NCBI GenBank assembly: GCA_902796815.1
Contig: CADBQL010000422.1
Coordinates: 1-11,747 of the forward strand
From: an uncultured Coriobacteriaceae bacterium
Lineage (GTDB): Bacteria > Actinomycetota > Coriobacteriia > Coriobacteriales > Eggerthellaceae
Direction: 5' to 3'
Length of the DNA: 11,747 nucleotides
In this document: one piece after another, positions 1 through 5,752 of the stretch
Numbering within the stretch: the first letter of the stretch is position 1
How the letters are laid out: the number at the start of each line of letters is the position of its first letter
Translations under genes and position numbers: made by a program
Notes under the pieces: model-generated
Told to the model about the DNA's origin: nothing
Database searches by the model: none
What the model saw: the letters and a program-made list of their open reading frames with translations, nothing else

Positions 1-84
1 ATCCGAATGAGTCATGCCCCAGGGGCGAGACTCATCGGATTGCCCAAGCCATATTATGAGTCATGCCCCAGGGGCGAAACTCAT
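1..84. repeat. Pair of palindromic intergenic repeats downstream of menA
   Basis: Two near-identical 29-bp palindromic units lie at 7-35 and 56-84. Each has outer arms ATGAGT and ACTCAT, a short mismatched internal stretch, and a GCCCC-A-GGGGC core. In the first unit the palindrome extends by ATCCG (1-5) and CGGAT (36-40). The same unit recurs at 5701-5752 after miaA. Both pairs lie just after the stop codon of a minus-strand gene, and all units have the same orientation relative to that gene. No T-run follows either unit, so they do not look like ordinary intrinsic terminators. They resemble REP-like extragenic palindromes, but the family is not one I recognise. The array may continue beyond the left edge. 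Confidence 0.85.
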
Positions 85-106
85 TGCCTTAGAGGCGAAC
101 AGGCCG

Positions 107-1033
107 CTAGAGGACGAGCGAAGTTGCCGCCGGAACGAAAAGCGCAGCTGCATAGAAAGCGCCGAGAACCACGTTGACGCTCAGGGCTTGCGGCATAGCT
201 TGCAAACGTCGCTCAGGCGTGAGAGGATTCTGCCAAAGAGCCCGAACGATCGGATAGGAAGCGAGCGCCATAAACGGAACGATAACGAGGCCTTTTGAGT
301 ACCAAATCGCGATGTTTGCTATGCAAATCAAAGCCCAGGCAACAAGCGCAGCATGATAGAGGGCGCGTGCACGATCGCGGCCGAGCACAACGGGAAGAGT
401 TTTGCGGTTCGCGGCGATGTCGCGCTCAATATCGCATGTATTATTGGTCAACATTATAAGTCCGACACCGATAATCGTCGGAAGACTCAATACGAACATC
501 CGTGCGTCAAGAATTCCGGTAAGCACTTGGTACACGGCTAGCGGTATGAGCCCACCCATAACAATTCCGCTAACGAGCTCGCCAAGCGGCAGGTACGATA
601 TCGGAGATTTTCCTGCCGAATAGAGCACTACGAAAAGCGCTCCGATAAGCGCAATAACAAGAGGAACGATTCCGGCGCGAACAATCGCATAGATACCCAA
701 CACGAATGCTGCGAGCAAAAAGCCGACTGCAAGCCTGAGAGCATCCTTGGGATCTATATTGTTGTACACAAGGACCGCGTCAGATTCCTCGACATTGTCC
801 TCGGCCGAATCAGTCCCTTTGACGTAGTCGTAGTAATCGTTGAACGTGTTCACCGATGATTGCATGAGAACGACGATTACGAGCAAGGCTATACACATGC
901 TCACCGAAATCGGACAGGTGTTAGCGGCAGCTGCAACAGCTACGAGCGTCGGCATGATAGCGGCGGGCCATGTATGAGGCGCAGCCAAATTGAGCGCCAT
1001 CATCGGAGTTAGAGTATTGTGCGAAGTATCCAT
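107..1033 (-). CDS. menA: 1,4-dihydroxy-2-naphthoate polyprenyltransferase (MenA), UbiA family
   Basis: Integral membrane prenyltransferase that attaches the polyprenyl tail to 1,4-dihydroxy-2-naphthoate, giving demethylmenaquinone in menaquinone synthesis. From the chosen ATG the protein has 308 residues, typical of the family, and is largely hydrophobic with about eight or nine membrane helices. The first Asp-rich motif, NDYYDYVKGTD, lies at residues 65-75. The second, with DIERD at 201-205, is followed by the conserved KTL segment. Both are the Mg-prenyl-diphosphate binding motifs of UbiA enzymes, and the N-terminal APHTWPAA segment matches the usual MenA start region. The frame stays open to an ATG at 1186, but those 51 extra residues are not hydrophobic, cross a strong hairpin and have no ribosome site. 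The ATG at 1033 sits 6 nt after TACAAT, which suggests a leaderless start. No other men genes are in the window. Confidence 0.92.
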   Translation of the reverse strand: MDTSHNTLTPMMALNLAAPHTWPAAIMPTLVAVAAAANTCPISVSMCIALLVIVVLMQSSVNTFNDYYDYVKGTDSAEDNVEESDAVLVYNNIDPKDALRLAVGFLLAAFVLGIYAIVRAGIVPLVIALIGALFVVLYSAGKSPISYLPLGELVSGIVMGGLIPLAVYQVLTGILDARMFVLSLPTIIGVGLIMLTNNTCDIERDIAANRKTLPVVLGRDRARALYHAALVAWALICIANIAIWYSKGLVIVPFMALASYPIVRALWQNPLTPERRLQAMPQALSVNVVLGAFYAAALFVPAATSLVL

Positions 1034-1039
1034 AGCGCC

Positions 1040-1045
1040 ATTGTA
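1040..1045 (-). promoter_or_regulatory. Candidate -10 element for a leaderless menA transcript
   Basis: On the minus strand TACAAT is followed by exactly 6 nt and then the menA ATG, so transcription would begin at or next to the start codon. This TANNNT-N6-ATG layout is the common leaderless arrangement in actinobacteria, and no Shine-Dalgarno sequence precedes the ATG. I see no good -35 element, so this rests on one hexamer. Confidence 0.4.
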
Positions 1046-1156
1046 CGCCAGAGCACGAATTGCCGCACGAGCAATCCGGCCTTTTTCATAAGCGCATATC
1101 GGCCTGACAAACACACGATTTCTGGATATAGATGCCCATGAAGACAAAAACGGGGC

Positions 1157-1216
1157 CTTAAAACGGCTCTCAGAGCCTTTAAGCATCTGAACTGGTGTTT
1201 TGTATGGTAAAACACC
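1157..1216 (-). promoter_or_regulatory. Two hairpins upstream of menA
   Basis: In the gap before menA, an 8-bp perfect inverted repeat (GGTGTTTT at 1194-1201, AAAACACC at 1209-1216, 7-nt loop) is followed on the minus strand by an 11-bp imperfect hairpin (1157-1183: CTTAAA + GGCTC, 3-nt loop, GAGCC, 2-nt bulge, TTTAAG). A run of five T on the minus strand (plus 1146-1150) comes 6 nt after the second hairpin. The AT-rich first palindrome could equally be a repressor operator. The second could act as an attenuator or as a terminator for upstream transcripts. Confidence 0.5.
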
Positions 1217-1286
1217 TATTACCTGACAAGCGCAGTGAAGAGGCTCTTATTTTGAGGAAAAACTTTGTTACCGGCAGGAAGAGTCG

Positions 1287-1314
1287 CTTATATCTGCAAT
1301 AATCCGATTTTCAA
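1287..1314 (-). promoter_or_regulatory. Candidate sigma-70 promoter in the gap upstream of menA
   Basis: On the minus strand TTGAAA (1309-1314) and TATAAG (1287-1292) are separated by 16 bp. Transcription from here would give menA a leader of about 245 nt containing the hairpins at 1157-1216. It lies in the gene-free stretch 1034-1398. Apart from these signals and the hairpins I see nothing else supportable in that gap; short open frames there lack ribosome sites and family resemblance. Confidence 0.4.
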
Positions 1315-1398
1315 ATGTCTGATAATATATGTTATGTAAACTAATGATCCTCGAAAACAAATCTGCTCATCGCATCCTGCTCGTTTTTGGATCCCCTT

Positions 1399-2010
1399 CT
1401 AGCCCCAGGTTTCGTAACCAGAGCCCGCGCCTCCAGAAGGCGCTCCGGGCTGCATCCATGGCAACACTTGGGATACGTCACCTGTTTGCATCATATGCAT
1501 GATCATCGGATATAGCATCACAACGGTGACCGCATTAGCAGCAAGCGCAATTGCCCCCATTCCAACCGTAACGATAATTGCTCGTTTTGCCAGAACGTAC
1601 GTTGCCTCGTTTACGCGGTTGCTCTGTGCAAGATCCGCGAGCGCTCGCCACGCCAAATACGCGAAGATGAGCGACACCGTGCTCAGCAACACTCCGCCTA
1701 TAAAAAGCGAAACGATTGCAAGGACTCGTGCAATCGAAATCTTTTTTCGCAGATTACGGTATTCTTCTGCCAAATCGTACATTTGTACATTCGAATTAAT
1801 CGATCCCATCTGTTCGTTCTCAAAACGAACAGATGTATTGGTGCTATCAGATTCGCCCGAATGCGACTGCTCCATAGGAGCGTGCGGAGACTGCCATGAG
1901 GGCGGAGGCTCGGGAAGCTTATTTTTCCCATCATTGCCAACATTGCAATCGCTGCTTTGAGATGCCGTATTCTGCGAAAGATCGTCTATTTCGTTATCGT
2001 TTTGAGTCAT
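1399..2010 (-). CDS. Uncharacterised two-helix membrane protein with long polar N-terminus
   Basis: 203-residue protein I cannot assign to a named function. Residues 1-90 are polar and probably disordered, rich in Ser, Asn, Asp and Glu, with a Pro-rich patch at 33-46. There are two hydrophobic helices at about 93-118 and 144-170, joined by a loop with Ala, Asn and Lys/Arg. The tail (180-203) is rich in Gly, Pro and Ser. The two-helix layout faintly recalls bacterial CD225/dispanin-like or DUF4190-like proteins, but that is only a shape resemblance. A good ribosome site, AGAGGA, lies about 5 nt before the ATG, which supports the start. The gene lies 93 bp downstream of dut on the same strand and could be read through from nrdR-dut. 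The gap between holds small inverted repeats but no convincing terminator. Confidence 0.8.
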   Translation of the reverse strand: MTQNDNEIDDLSQNTASQSSDCNVGNDGKNKLPEPPPSWQSPHAPMEQSHSGESDSTNTSVRFENEQMGSINSNVQMYDLAEEYRNLRKKISIARVLAIVSLFIGGVLLSTVSLIFAYLAWRALADLAQSNRVNEATYVLAKRAIIVTVGMGAIALAANAVTVVMLYPMIMHMMQTGDVSQVLPWMQPGAPSGGAGSGYETWG

Positions 2011-2103
2011 GCGGTTCCTCTAATGTGCGCAATCTGCCCTCTGCATCATTCTAGCGGCCATATAGCTGCAGCTAGGAAATGCTGGCAGCATCGCCCGCTC
2101 ATG

Positions 2104-2550
2104 TCATGCTCCCACTCCGCTGCTGCCAAATCCACCTGATCCACGTACTGTTGTATCCAGCTCATCTACAACGTTCAAGGTTGTATAAGGCACATCGAGT
2201 ATTACAAGCTGCGCAACACGATCGCCACGCTTAATTTCAAAAGCCTCTGAAGCATCGAGGTTAACGAGGATCACCTTTATCTCTCCGCGGTAATTACTGT
2301 CAATCAACCCAGGAGCATTGACTATGGAAATGCCATGCTTTGCAGCAAGCCCACTTCGCGGCAGCACGAAGCCTGCATATCCTTGTGGTATCGCCAATGC
2401 GATACCACAAGGTACGGCCATACGCTCGAATGGCTTTAGGACAACATGCTGCGTCGATCGCAAGTCAAGGCCCGCATCCCCATCGTAGGCATATCGCGGA
2501 AGTTCGAGCTCACCGTCGAGATCCTTGACTTCTACGGTGACAGCTGCCAT
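2104..2550 (-). CDS. dut: Deoxyuridine 5'-triphosphate nucleotidohydrolase (trimeric dUTPase)
   Basis: Hydrolyses dUTP to dUMP and pyrophosphate, keeping uracil out of DNA and supplying dUMP for thymidylate synthesis; soluble homotrimer. All five dUTPase motifs are present in order in the 148-residue product: DAGLDLRS (25-32), PRSGLAAKHG (64-73), GLIDSNYRGE (81-90, with the catalytic-site Asp84 and the base-contacting Tyr87), RVAQLVI (about 111-117), and the Gly-rich RGSGGFGSSG (136-145). The frame opens 10 codons earlier inside nrdR, but the ATG at 2550 is preferred: the family begins here, and a GAGGAG site lies about 11 nt upstream within nrdR. Only 1 nt separates the nrdR stop from this ATG, so the two genes are almost certainly co-transcribed and translationally coupled. 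Confidence 0.97.
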   Translation of the reverse strand: MAAVTVEVKDLDGELELPRYAYDGDAGLDLRSTQHVVLKPFERMAVPCGIALAIPQGYAGFVLPRSGLAAKHGISIVNAPGLIDSNYRGEIKVILVNLDASEAFEIKRGDRVAQLVILDVPYTTLNVVDELDTTVRGSGGFGSSGVGA

Positions 2551-2551
2551 A

Positions 2552-2998
2552 TTAGCGAAGCTCCTCGAGCGCCGAGGCAAACTCCTCGATATTCTGAAAA
2601 TCCTTGTAGACGCTCGCGAACCTTACATATGCGACGTCATCGAGCGATTCGAGCCTCTCGAGCACCTTTGTGCCCAAATCCTTCGACGTTACCTCGTTAC
2701 GCGGTGCCGCACGGAGCTCTGACTCGATACTGTCGATAAGCGAAGTGATCTGATCGGGAGTTATCGGACGCTTGGCGCAGGCTACGGTAACACCGCGCAT
2801 GAGTTTATTGCGATCGTACGTCTCTGACGATCCGTCTGATTTCGTAACCAAGAGCGGTGTATCGCCAAGTCGTTCATAGGTTGTGAAACGATGCTTACAG
2901 CTCAGACATTCTCGTCTACGGCGTATCGTCGTACCGTCATCGGAAGGACGGGAATCGACTACTTTTGACTCTGGATAATCACAAGATGGGCAGCGCAT
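2552..2998 (-). CDS. nrdR: Transcriptional repressor NrdR
   Basis: ATP/dATP-sensing repressor of ribonucleotide reductase genes, which binds paired NrdR boxes. At 148 residues it is of typical length. The N-terminal zinc ribbon has Cys3, Cys6, Cys31 and Cys34, with the basic RRRRE stretch (27-30) just before the second pair and the conserved HRFTTYE at 36-42. An ATP-cone domain fills about 49-139. A strong ribosome site, AAGGAG, lies 4-5 nt before the ATG, so the start is secure. It leads a nrdR-dut pair and lies downstream of the small gene divergent from lexA, the same order as nrdR next to the lexA-divergent gene in mycobacteria and corynebacteria. A NrdR-box-like sequence lies about 70 bp upstream, suggesting possible autoregulation. 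No ribonucleotide reductase gene is in the window. Confidence 0.97.
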   Translation of the reverse strand: MRCPSCDYPESKVVDSRPSDDGTTIRRRRECLSCKHRFTTYERLGDTPLLVTKSDGSSETYDRNKLMRGVTVACAKRPITPDQITSLIDSIESELRAAPRNEVTSKDLGTKVLERLESLDDVAYVRFASVYKDFQNIEEFASALEELR

Positions 2999-3067
2999 GG
3001 TTCTCCTTCGTTTAAACTACGTTGCACTTAGGATACCACTTATCTTGGGATTTGATTGTGGACGAAC

Positions 3068-3108
3068 CACTATATAGGTACATTATTGTTCAAAAAATGC
3101 CTATAGAG
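3068..3108. promoter_or_regulatory. Possible NrdR-box pair upstream of nrdR
   Basis: CACTATATAG at 3068-3077 matches the CWATATATWG core I recall for NrdR boxes at 9 of 10 positions. About 31 bp away, roughly the three-turn spacing usual for paired NrdR boxes, there is a much weaker match around 3099-3108 containing CTATAG. The first box overlaps an AT-rich stretch that could hold a -10 element for nrdR. The second half is poor, so this is only a candidate. Confidence 0.35.
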
Positions 3109-3149
3109 CACTTCATCTTGTGACTCAACGCCAAGCGAGCACGCCCTGT

Positions 3150-3506
3150 CTATGCGCCGAAGAACAATGCAACCGCCGCAATCACGCTTCCTGAAAACAC
3201 AAGCGTTCCAATCGAAGCACGCGTAAACACTCTGTAGGCGCAACCTCGCACATCTTCGTACTTCATGCTGCAGTACATCTCACTTGCCTCCAATACATCC
3301 TTCACATGCGAACGAATCGAATCGGCAACGGTATTATGCTGCTTGATACTCGTGGCTAACTGAGTCTGGCGGGCATCAAAAGGTCGTACGATCCGACACT
3401 CTCGTCTTGGAAACTGGATAATGGTCGCTATGTCCCGGCGGTACGAAACTGATGAATCGAGGGCGGAGGTTCCATTTGTCAAAAATCTCGCTGTATTCTC
3501 GCTCAT
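3150..3506 (-). CDS. Small predicted tail-anchored membrane protein, probably LexA-controlled
   Basis: 118-residue protein with no recognised domain. Residues 1-95 are soluble and polar, with basic patches at about 23-46 and four Cys (37, 79, 89 being visible cases in the second half and Arg-rich region). One hydrophobic segment at about 99-117 ends at the C-terminus, a tail-anchor layout; there is no N-terminal signal or LysM domain. The ATG at 3506 is chosen because AGGAG (3513-3517) lies 6 nt upstream; the open frame extends past the promoter and is not credible there. A near-consensus promoter (TTGACA, 17 bp, TATTAT) with LexA-type boxes drives it divergently from lexA. By position it corresponds to YneA (Bacillus), DivS (Corynebacterium) and Rv2719c/ChiZ (Mycobacterium), SOS-induced proteins that delay division. 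That role is inferred from context only. Those proteins have an N-terminal membrane segment, unlike this one. Confidence 0.78.
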   Translation of the reverse strand: MSENTARFLTNGTSALDSSVSYRRDIATIIQFPRRECRIVRPFDARQTQLATSIKQHNTVADSIRSHVKDVLEASEMYCSMKYEDVRGCAYRVFTRASIGTLVFSGSVIAAVALFFGA

Positions 3507-3521
3507 TTCTTTCTCCTGCTC

Positions 3522-3597
3522 TTGCATAGAACCTTTGTTCGTGTGTATAATAAGGCGTACAAAAGTTCTTGTCAACACAAAATGCAACATTTGTTCG
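3522..3597. promoter_or_regulatory. Divergent lexA promoter region with three phased LexA boxes
   Basis: Three boxes of the Gram-positive LexA type (GAAC-N4-GTTC) start at 3529 (perfect 8/8), 3557 (7/8) and 3585 (7/8), exactly 28 bp apart. The plus-strand lexA promoter is TTGCAT (3522-3527), 18 bp, TATAAT (3546-3551). The minus-strand promoter is TTGACA (3570-3575), 17 bp, TATTAT (3547-3552). The two -10 hexamers overlap. The first box fills the lexA spacer and the divergent gene's predicted +1; the second fills the divergent spacer and lexA's predicted +1. LexA binding should therefore shut both promoters. Confidence 0.85.
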
Positions 3598-3612
3598 AGA
3601 AAGGAGAATAAC

Positions 3613-4251
3613 GTGGCTAGCACCCTCACACGGAAGCAACAAGCTGTTATGGATTGCATCGAGCGATGCATCGAGGAGAAGGGCTACGGCCCTACGGTGC
3701 GCGAGATTTGCGCCGAACTCGGACTATCCTCCCCTTCCACGGTTCACGTTCACCTCAAGACTCTCGAGCAAAAGGGATACATCGTTCGCGATCCGCTTAA
3801 ATCCCGTTCGATTTCGCTGCCCGCATCGCGCAAACCCACGCCTGTAGAGCCGAGCATCGTACGGCCATCTTTTAGCAAAGTCGTAGACGTACCGCTGGTT
3901 GGTAACGTCGCCGCCGGCGAACCTATATTGGCCGAAGAAAACATCACCGACACAATAACGTTGCCATCCGATATCGTAGGCGACGCCCCATCGTTCATGC
4001 TTTCGGTGCGGGGCGAATCTATGATCGAAGCTGGCATCAACGACGGCGATTACGTGGTCGTCAAGGAGCAACCTGTCGCCAACAATGGAGACATCGTCGT
4101 GGCTCTTATCGATGATGGCGCGACGGTAAAGCGGTTCTTCAAAGAACGCGACCATATTCGGCTTCAACCCGAGAATTCGAGTATGGACCCGATTATTACG
4201 ACTAACTGCCAAATTGCCGGTAAGGTTGTCGCAGTATTTCGCCGCATCTAG
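3613..4251 (+). CDS. lexA: SOS repressor LexA
   Basis: Repressor of the SOS regulon that cleaves itself when RecA is activated by single-stranded DNA. The 212-residue product has an N-terminal winged helix-turn-helix (about 27-60, TVREICAELGLSSPSTVHVHL) and a C-terminal S24 peptidase domain. The cleavage bond is Ala101-Gly102, the nucleophile is Ser136 in GESM, and the general base is Lys173 in TVKRFF; all catalytic parts are intact. The start is GTG at 3613, set by a strong AAGGAG site (3601-3606) 6 nt upstream; the open frame reaches back to 3421, but that stretch crosses the promoter and the divergent gene. Three LexA-type boxes upstream indicate autoregulation. It is convergent with hflX and divergent from a small membrane-protein gene. 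Confidence 0.98.
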   Translation: MASTLTRKQQAVMDCIERCIEEKGYGPTVREICAELGLSSPSTVHVHLKTLEQKGYIVRDPLKSRSISLPASRKPTPVEPSIVRPSFSKVVDVPLVGNVAAGEPILAEENITDTITLPSDIVGDAPSFMLSVRGESMIEAGINDGDYVVVKEQPVANNGDIVVALIDDGATVKRFFKERDHIRLQPENSSMDPIITTNCQIAGKVVAVFRRI

Positions 4252-4299
4252 CTCGATGGCTTGCGTTTCTTGCGTCATGCCCTGAATAAAGCTCGCATA

Positions 4300-4345
4300 A
4301 GTGCTTTAAAGCTGCAAGAAGCACTAGGTACTACTTGCAGTTTTT
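4300..4345 (+). terminator. Possible lexA terminator with two alternative hairpins
   Basis: CTGCAAG (4312-4318) pairs with CTTGCAG (4334-4340), followed at once by five T (4341-4345); the loop is a long 15 nt, so it would be a weak terminator for lexA. An overlapping alternative pairs AGTGCTT (4300-4306) with AAGCACT (4319-4325). The first hairpin overlaps the last codons of hflX on the other strand. Confidence 0.45.
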
Positions 4346-5608
4346 GAATAAATGAGCGCAATCGTCGGGAGCGTACAGCCTCATATGCGTTCCGTCTTCC
4401 TCATGCGATTGCGAGACGATATGGCAGCGCTTGTGTGCGAGCGCCGTCAGGTCTCCCCTATCATACGGAATAACAACTTCGAGATAGTTTCCGTGCGAGG
4501 CTGCAACATTGGCAATTCGGCCCAAAAGTTCATCAACGCCTTCGCCTGTATGAGCCGAAACGAATAGCGCTGTCGGATGGGCGTTTTTGAGCTGCTTGAG
4601 GCGCTCTTCCGACTCGAGTGCATCGATTTTATTAAATACAGTCAAACGTTCGATTCTTGACGCACCGATTTGATCTAGTACATCCTCAACGGTTTGAACC
4701 TGATACGACACCTCATCCGAGGTACAGTCGATCACGTGTACGATTAAGTCAGCTCCATTTATCTCGTCAAGCGTCGACTTGAACGACTCGATGAGAGTTG
4801 TGGGCAGCTTCCTGATAAAGCCGATAGTATCGGTTACCGTCACAACACGCCCTTCCGGAAGCTTGAGCTTTCGGGTTGTTGCGTCGAGCGTCGCAAACAA
4901 TTTGTCGTAACTGAGAACATCCGAGCCTGTAAAACGGTTGATCAGGCTCGATTTTCCTGCATTCGTATAACCTGCGAGGGCGATTTTGAACGTTGATGAG
5001 CTATAGCGCCCTTCGCGCTGAACCGACCGAACCCGATCGAGCTGTGCAAGCTCACGCTTGATTGACGAAATGCGCTTGCGCACCATGCGACGGTCGACCT
5101 CGAGCTGACTCTCGCCCTCGCCAAAACGCGATCCAACGCCTCCGCCCATCCTGTTCGAAGCAAGGTGTGCCCACATGCCGCGCAAACGCGGATAGAGGTA
5201 TTGGTTTTGCGCAAGCCTCACCTGAAGTCGTCCTTCGCGCGTCGTCGCATGCAGGGCGAAAATATCGAGAATCAGGGCTGTTCTATCGAACACCTTTATG
5301 TCTCGCCCCACGATTTTTTCGAGATTCGATTGCTGCGAAGGAGTTAGCTCGTCATCGAACACGACCATATCGGCGGCGTAAGCATGACAGAGCTCGGTTA
5401 TCTCAGCGGCCTTCCCACTTCCAACGAACGTACGTGCGTTCGGTGCTTCGAGCCGCTGCGTTGTCGAAGCGACCACTTCCGCGCCGACCGTATCGATAAG
5501 ACGCGAAAGCTCTTGCAACGACGATTCGACCGGCCAAGGTGATCCTGGCCAATCCACGCCGACAATAACGGCTTTCTCTCGATACTCTTCGTTTTCGTTC
5601 ATGCGCAA
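4331..5608 (-). CDS. hflX: GTPase HflX
   Basis: Ribosome-associated GTPase that binds the 50S subunit and in other bacteria splits stalled or stressed ribosomes. The 425-residue product has the N-terminal HflX domain (about 15-205), including FVGSGKAAEI (61-70), DDELTPSQQ (85-93) and the GRLQVRLAQ...PRLRG segment (126-144), then a helical linker and a G domain. The G domain shows GYTNAGKS (213-220), DTIGF (260-264), NKID (326-329) and SA (351-352). A C-terminal domain follows. A TTG start at 5608 is chosen because GAGGT lies 7 nt upstream; the ATG at 5602 is an alternative only two codons inside. It lies 140 bp downstream of miaA. In many bacteria hfq stands between them; here that gap holds only the palindromic repeats. 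I found no clear dedicated promoter. Confidence 0.97.
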   Translation of the reverse strand: MRMNENEEYREKAVIVGVDWPGSPWPVESSLQELSRLIDTVGAEVVASTTQRLEAPNARTFVGSGKAAEITELCHAYAADMVVFDDELTPSQQSNLEKIVGRDIKVFDRTALILDIFALHATTREGRLQVRLAQNQYLYPRLRGMWAHLASNRMGGGVGSRFGEGESQLEVDRRMVRKRISSIKRELAQLDRVRSVQREGRYSSSTFKIALAGYTNAGKSSLINRFTGSDVLSYDKLFATLDATTRKLKLPEGRVVTVTDTIGFIRKLPTTLIESFKSTLDEINGADLIVHVIDCTSDEVSYQVQTVEDVLDQIGASRIERLTVFNKIDALESEERLKQLKNAHPTALFVSAHTGEGVDELLGRIANVAASHGNYLEVVIPYDRGDLTALAHKRCHIVSQSHEEDGTHMRLYAPDDCAHLFKNCK

Positions 5609-5700
5609 AATGATACCTCATCTACGCCTTCACCGCTCTTCGCACAAAAGAACAACTCGAACAATTGCCCAGATTATGCGCGCTTCAAATCGATGCTCGA

Positions 5701-5752
5701 ATGAGTCATGCCCCTGGGGCGAAACTCATTATTCCCCTGGGGCGATACTCAT
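5701..5752. repeat. Second pair of palindromic repeats, overlapping the miaA stop
   Basis: A full 29-bp unit at 5701-5729 (ATGAGT arm, GCCCC-T-GGGGC core, ACTCAT arm) is followed by a shortened unit at 5731-5752 lacking the outer ATGAGT arm. They match the units at 7-35 and 56-84 at nearly every position. Read along the minus strand, the shortened unit begins within the miaA stop region: the TGA (5749-5751) is part of its ATGAGT arm. No T-run follows on the minus strand. The sequence could form hairpins that stabilise the miaA 3' end, or it may be an extragenic repeat family. Confidence 0.85.

Noticed and set aside
1..84. CRISPR array at the left edge
   Set aside because: Only two units, strongly palindromic, with a 20-bp interval, and the same units recur singly elsewhere; no cas gene is present.
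1034..1186. 51 extra N-terminal codons for menA
   Set aside because: The segment crosses a strong hairpin, has no ribosome site and does not resemble MenA N-termini.
3421..3612. 64 extra N-terminal codons of the lexA frame
   Set aside because: They run through the promoter, the LexA boxes and the divergent gene. GTG at 3613 has an ideal ribosome site and matches LexA family length.
3724..4278. 184-codon minus-strand frame opposite lexA
   Set aside because: Antisense shadow of a complete lexA, with no ribosome site and no recognisable domain.
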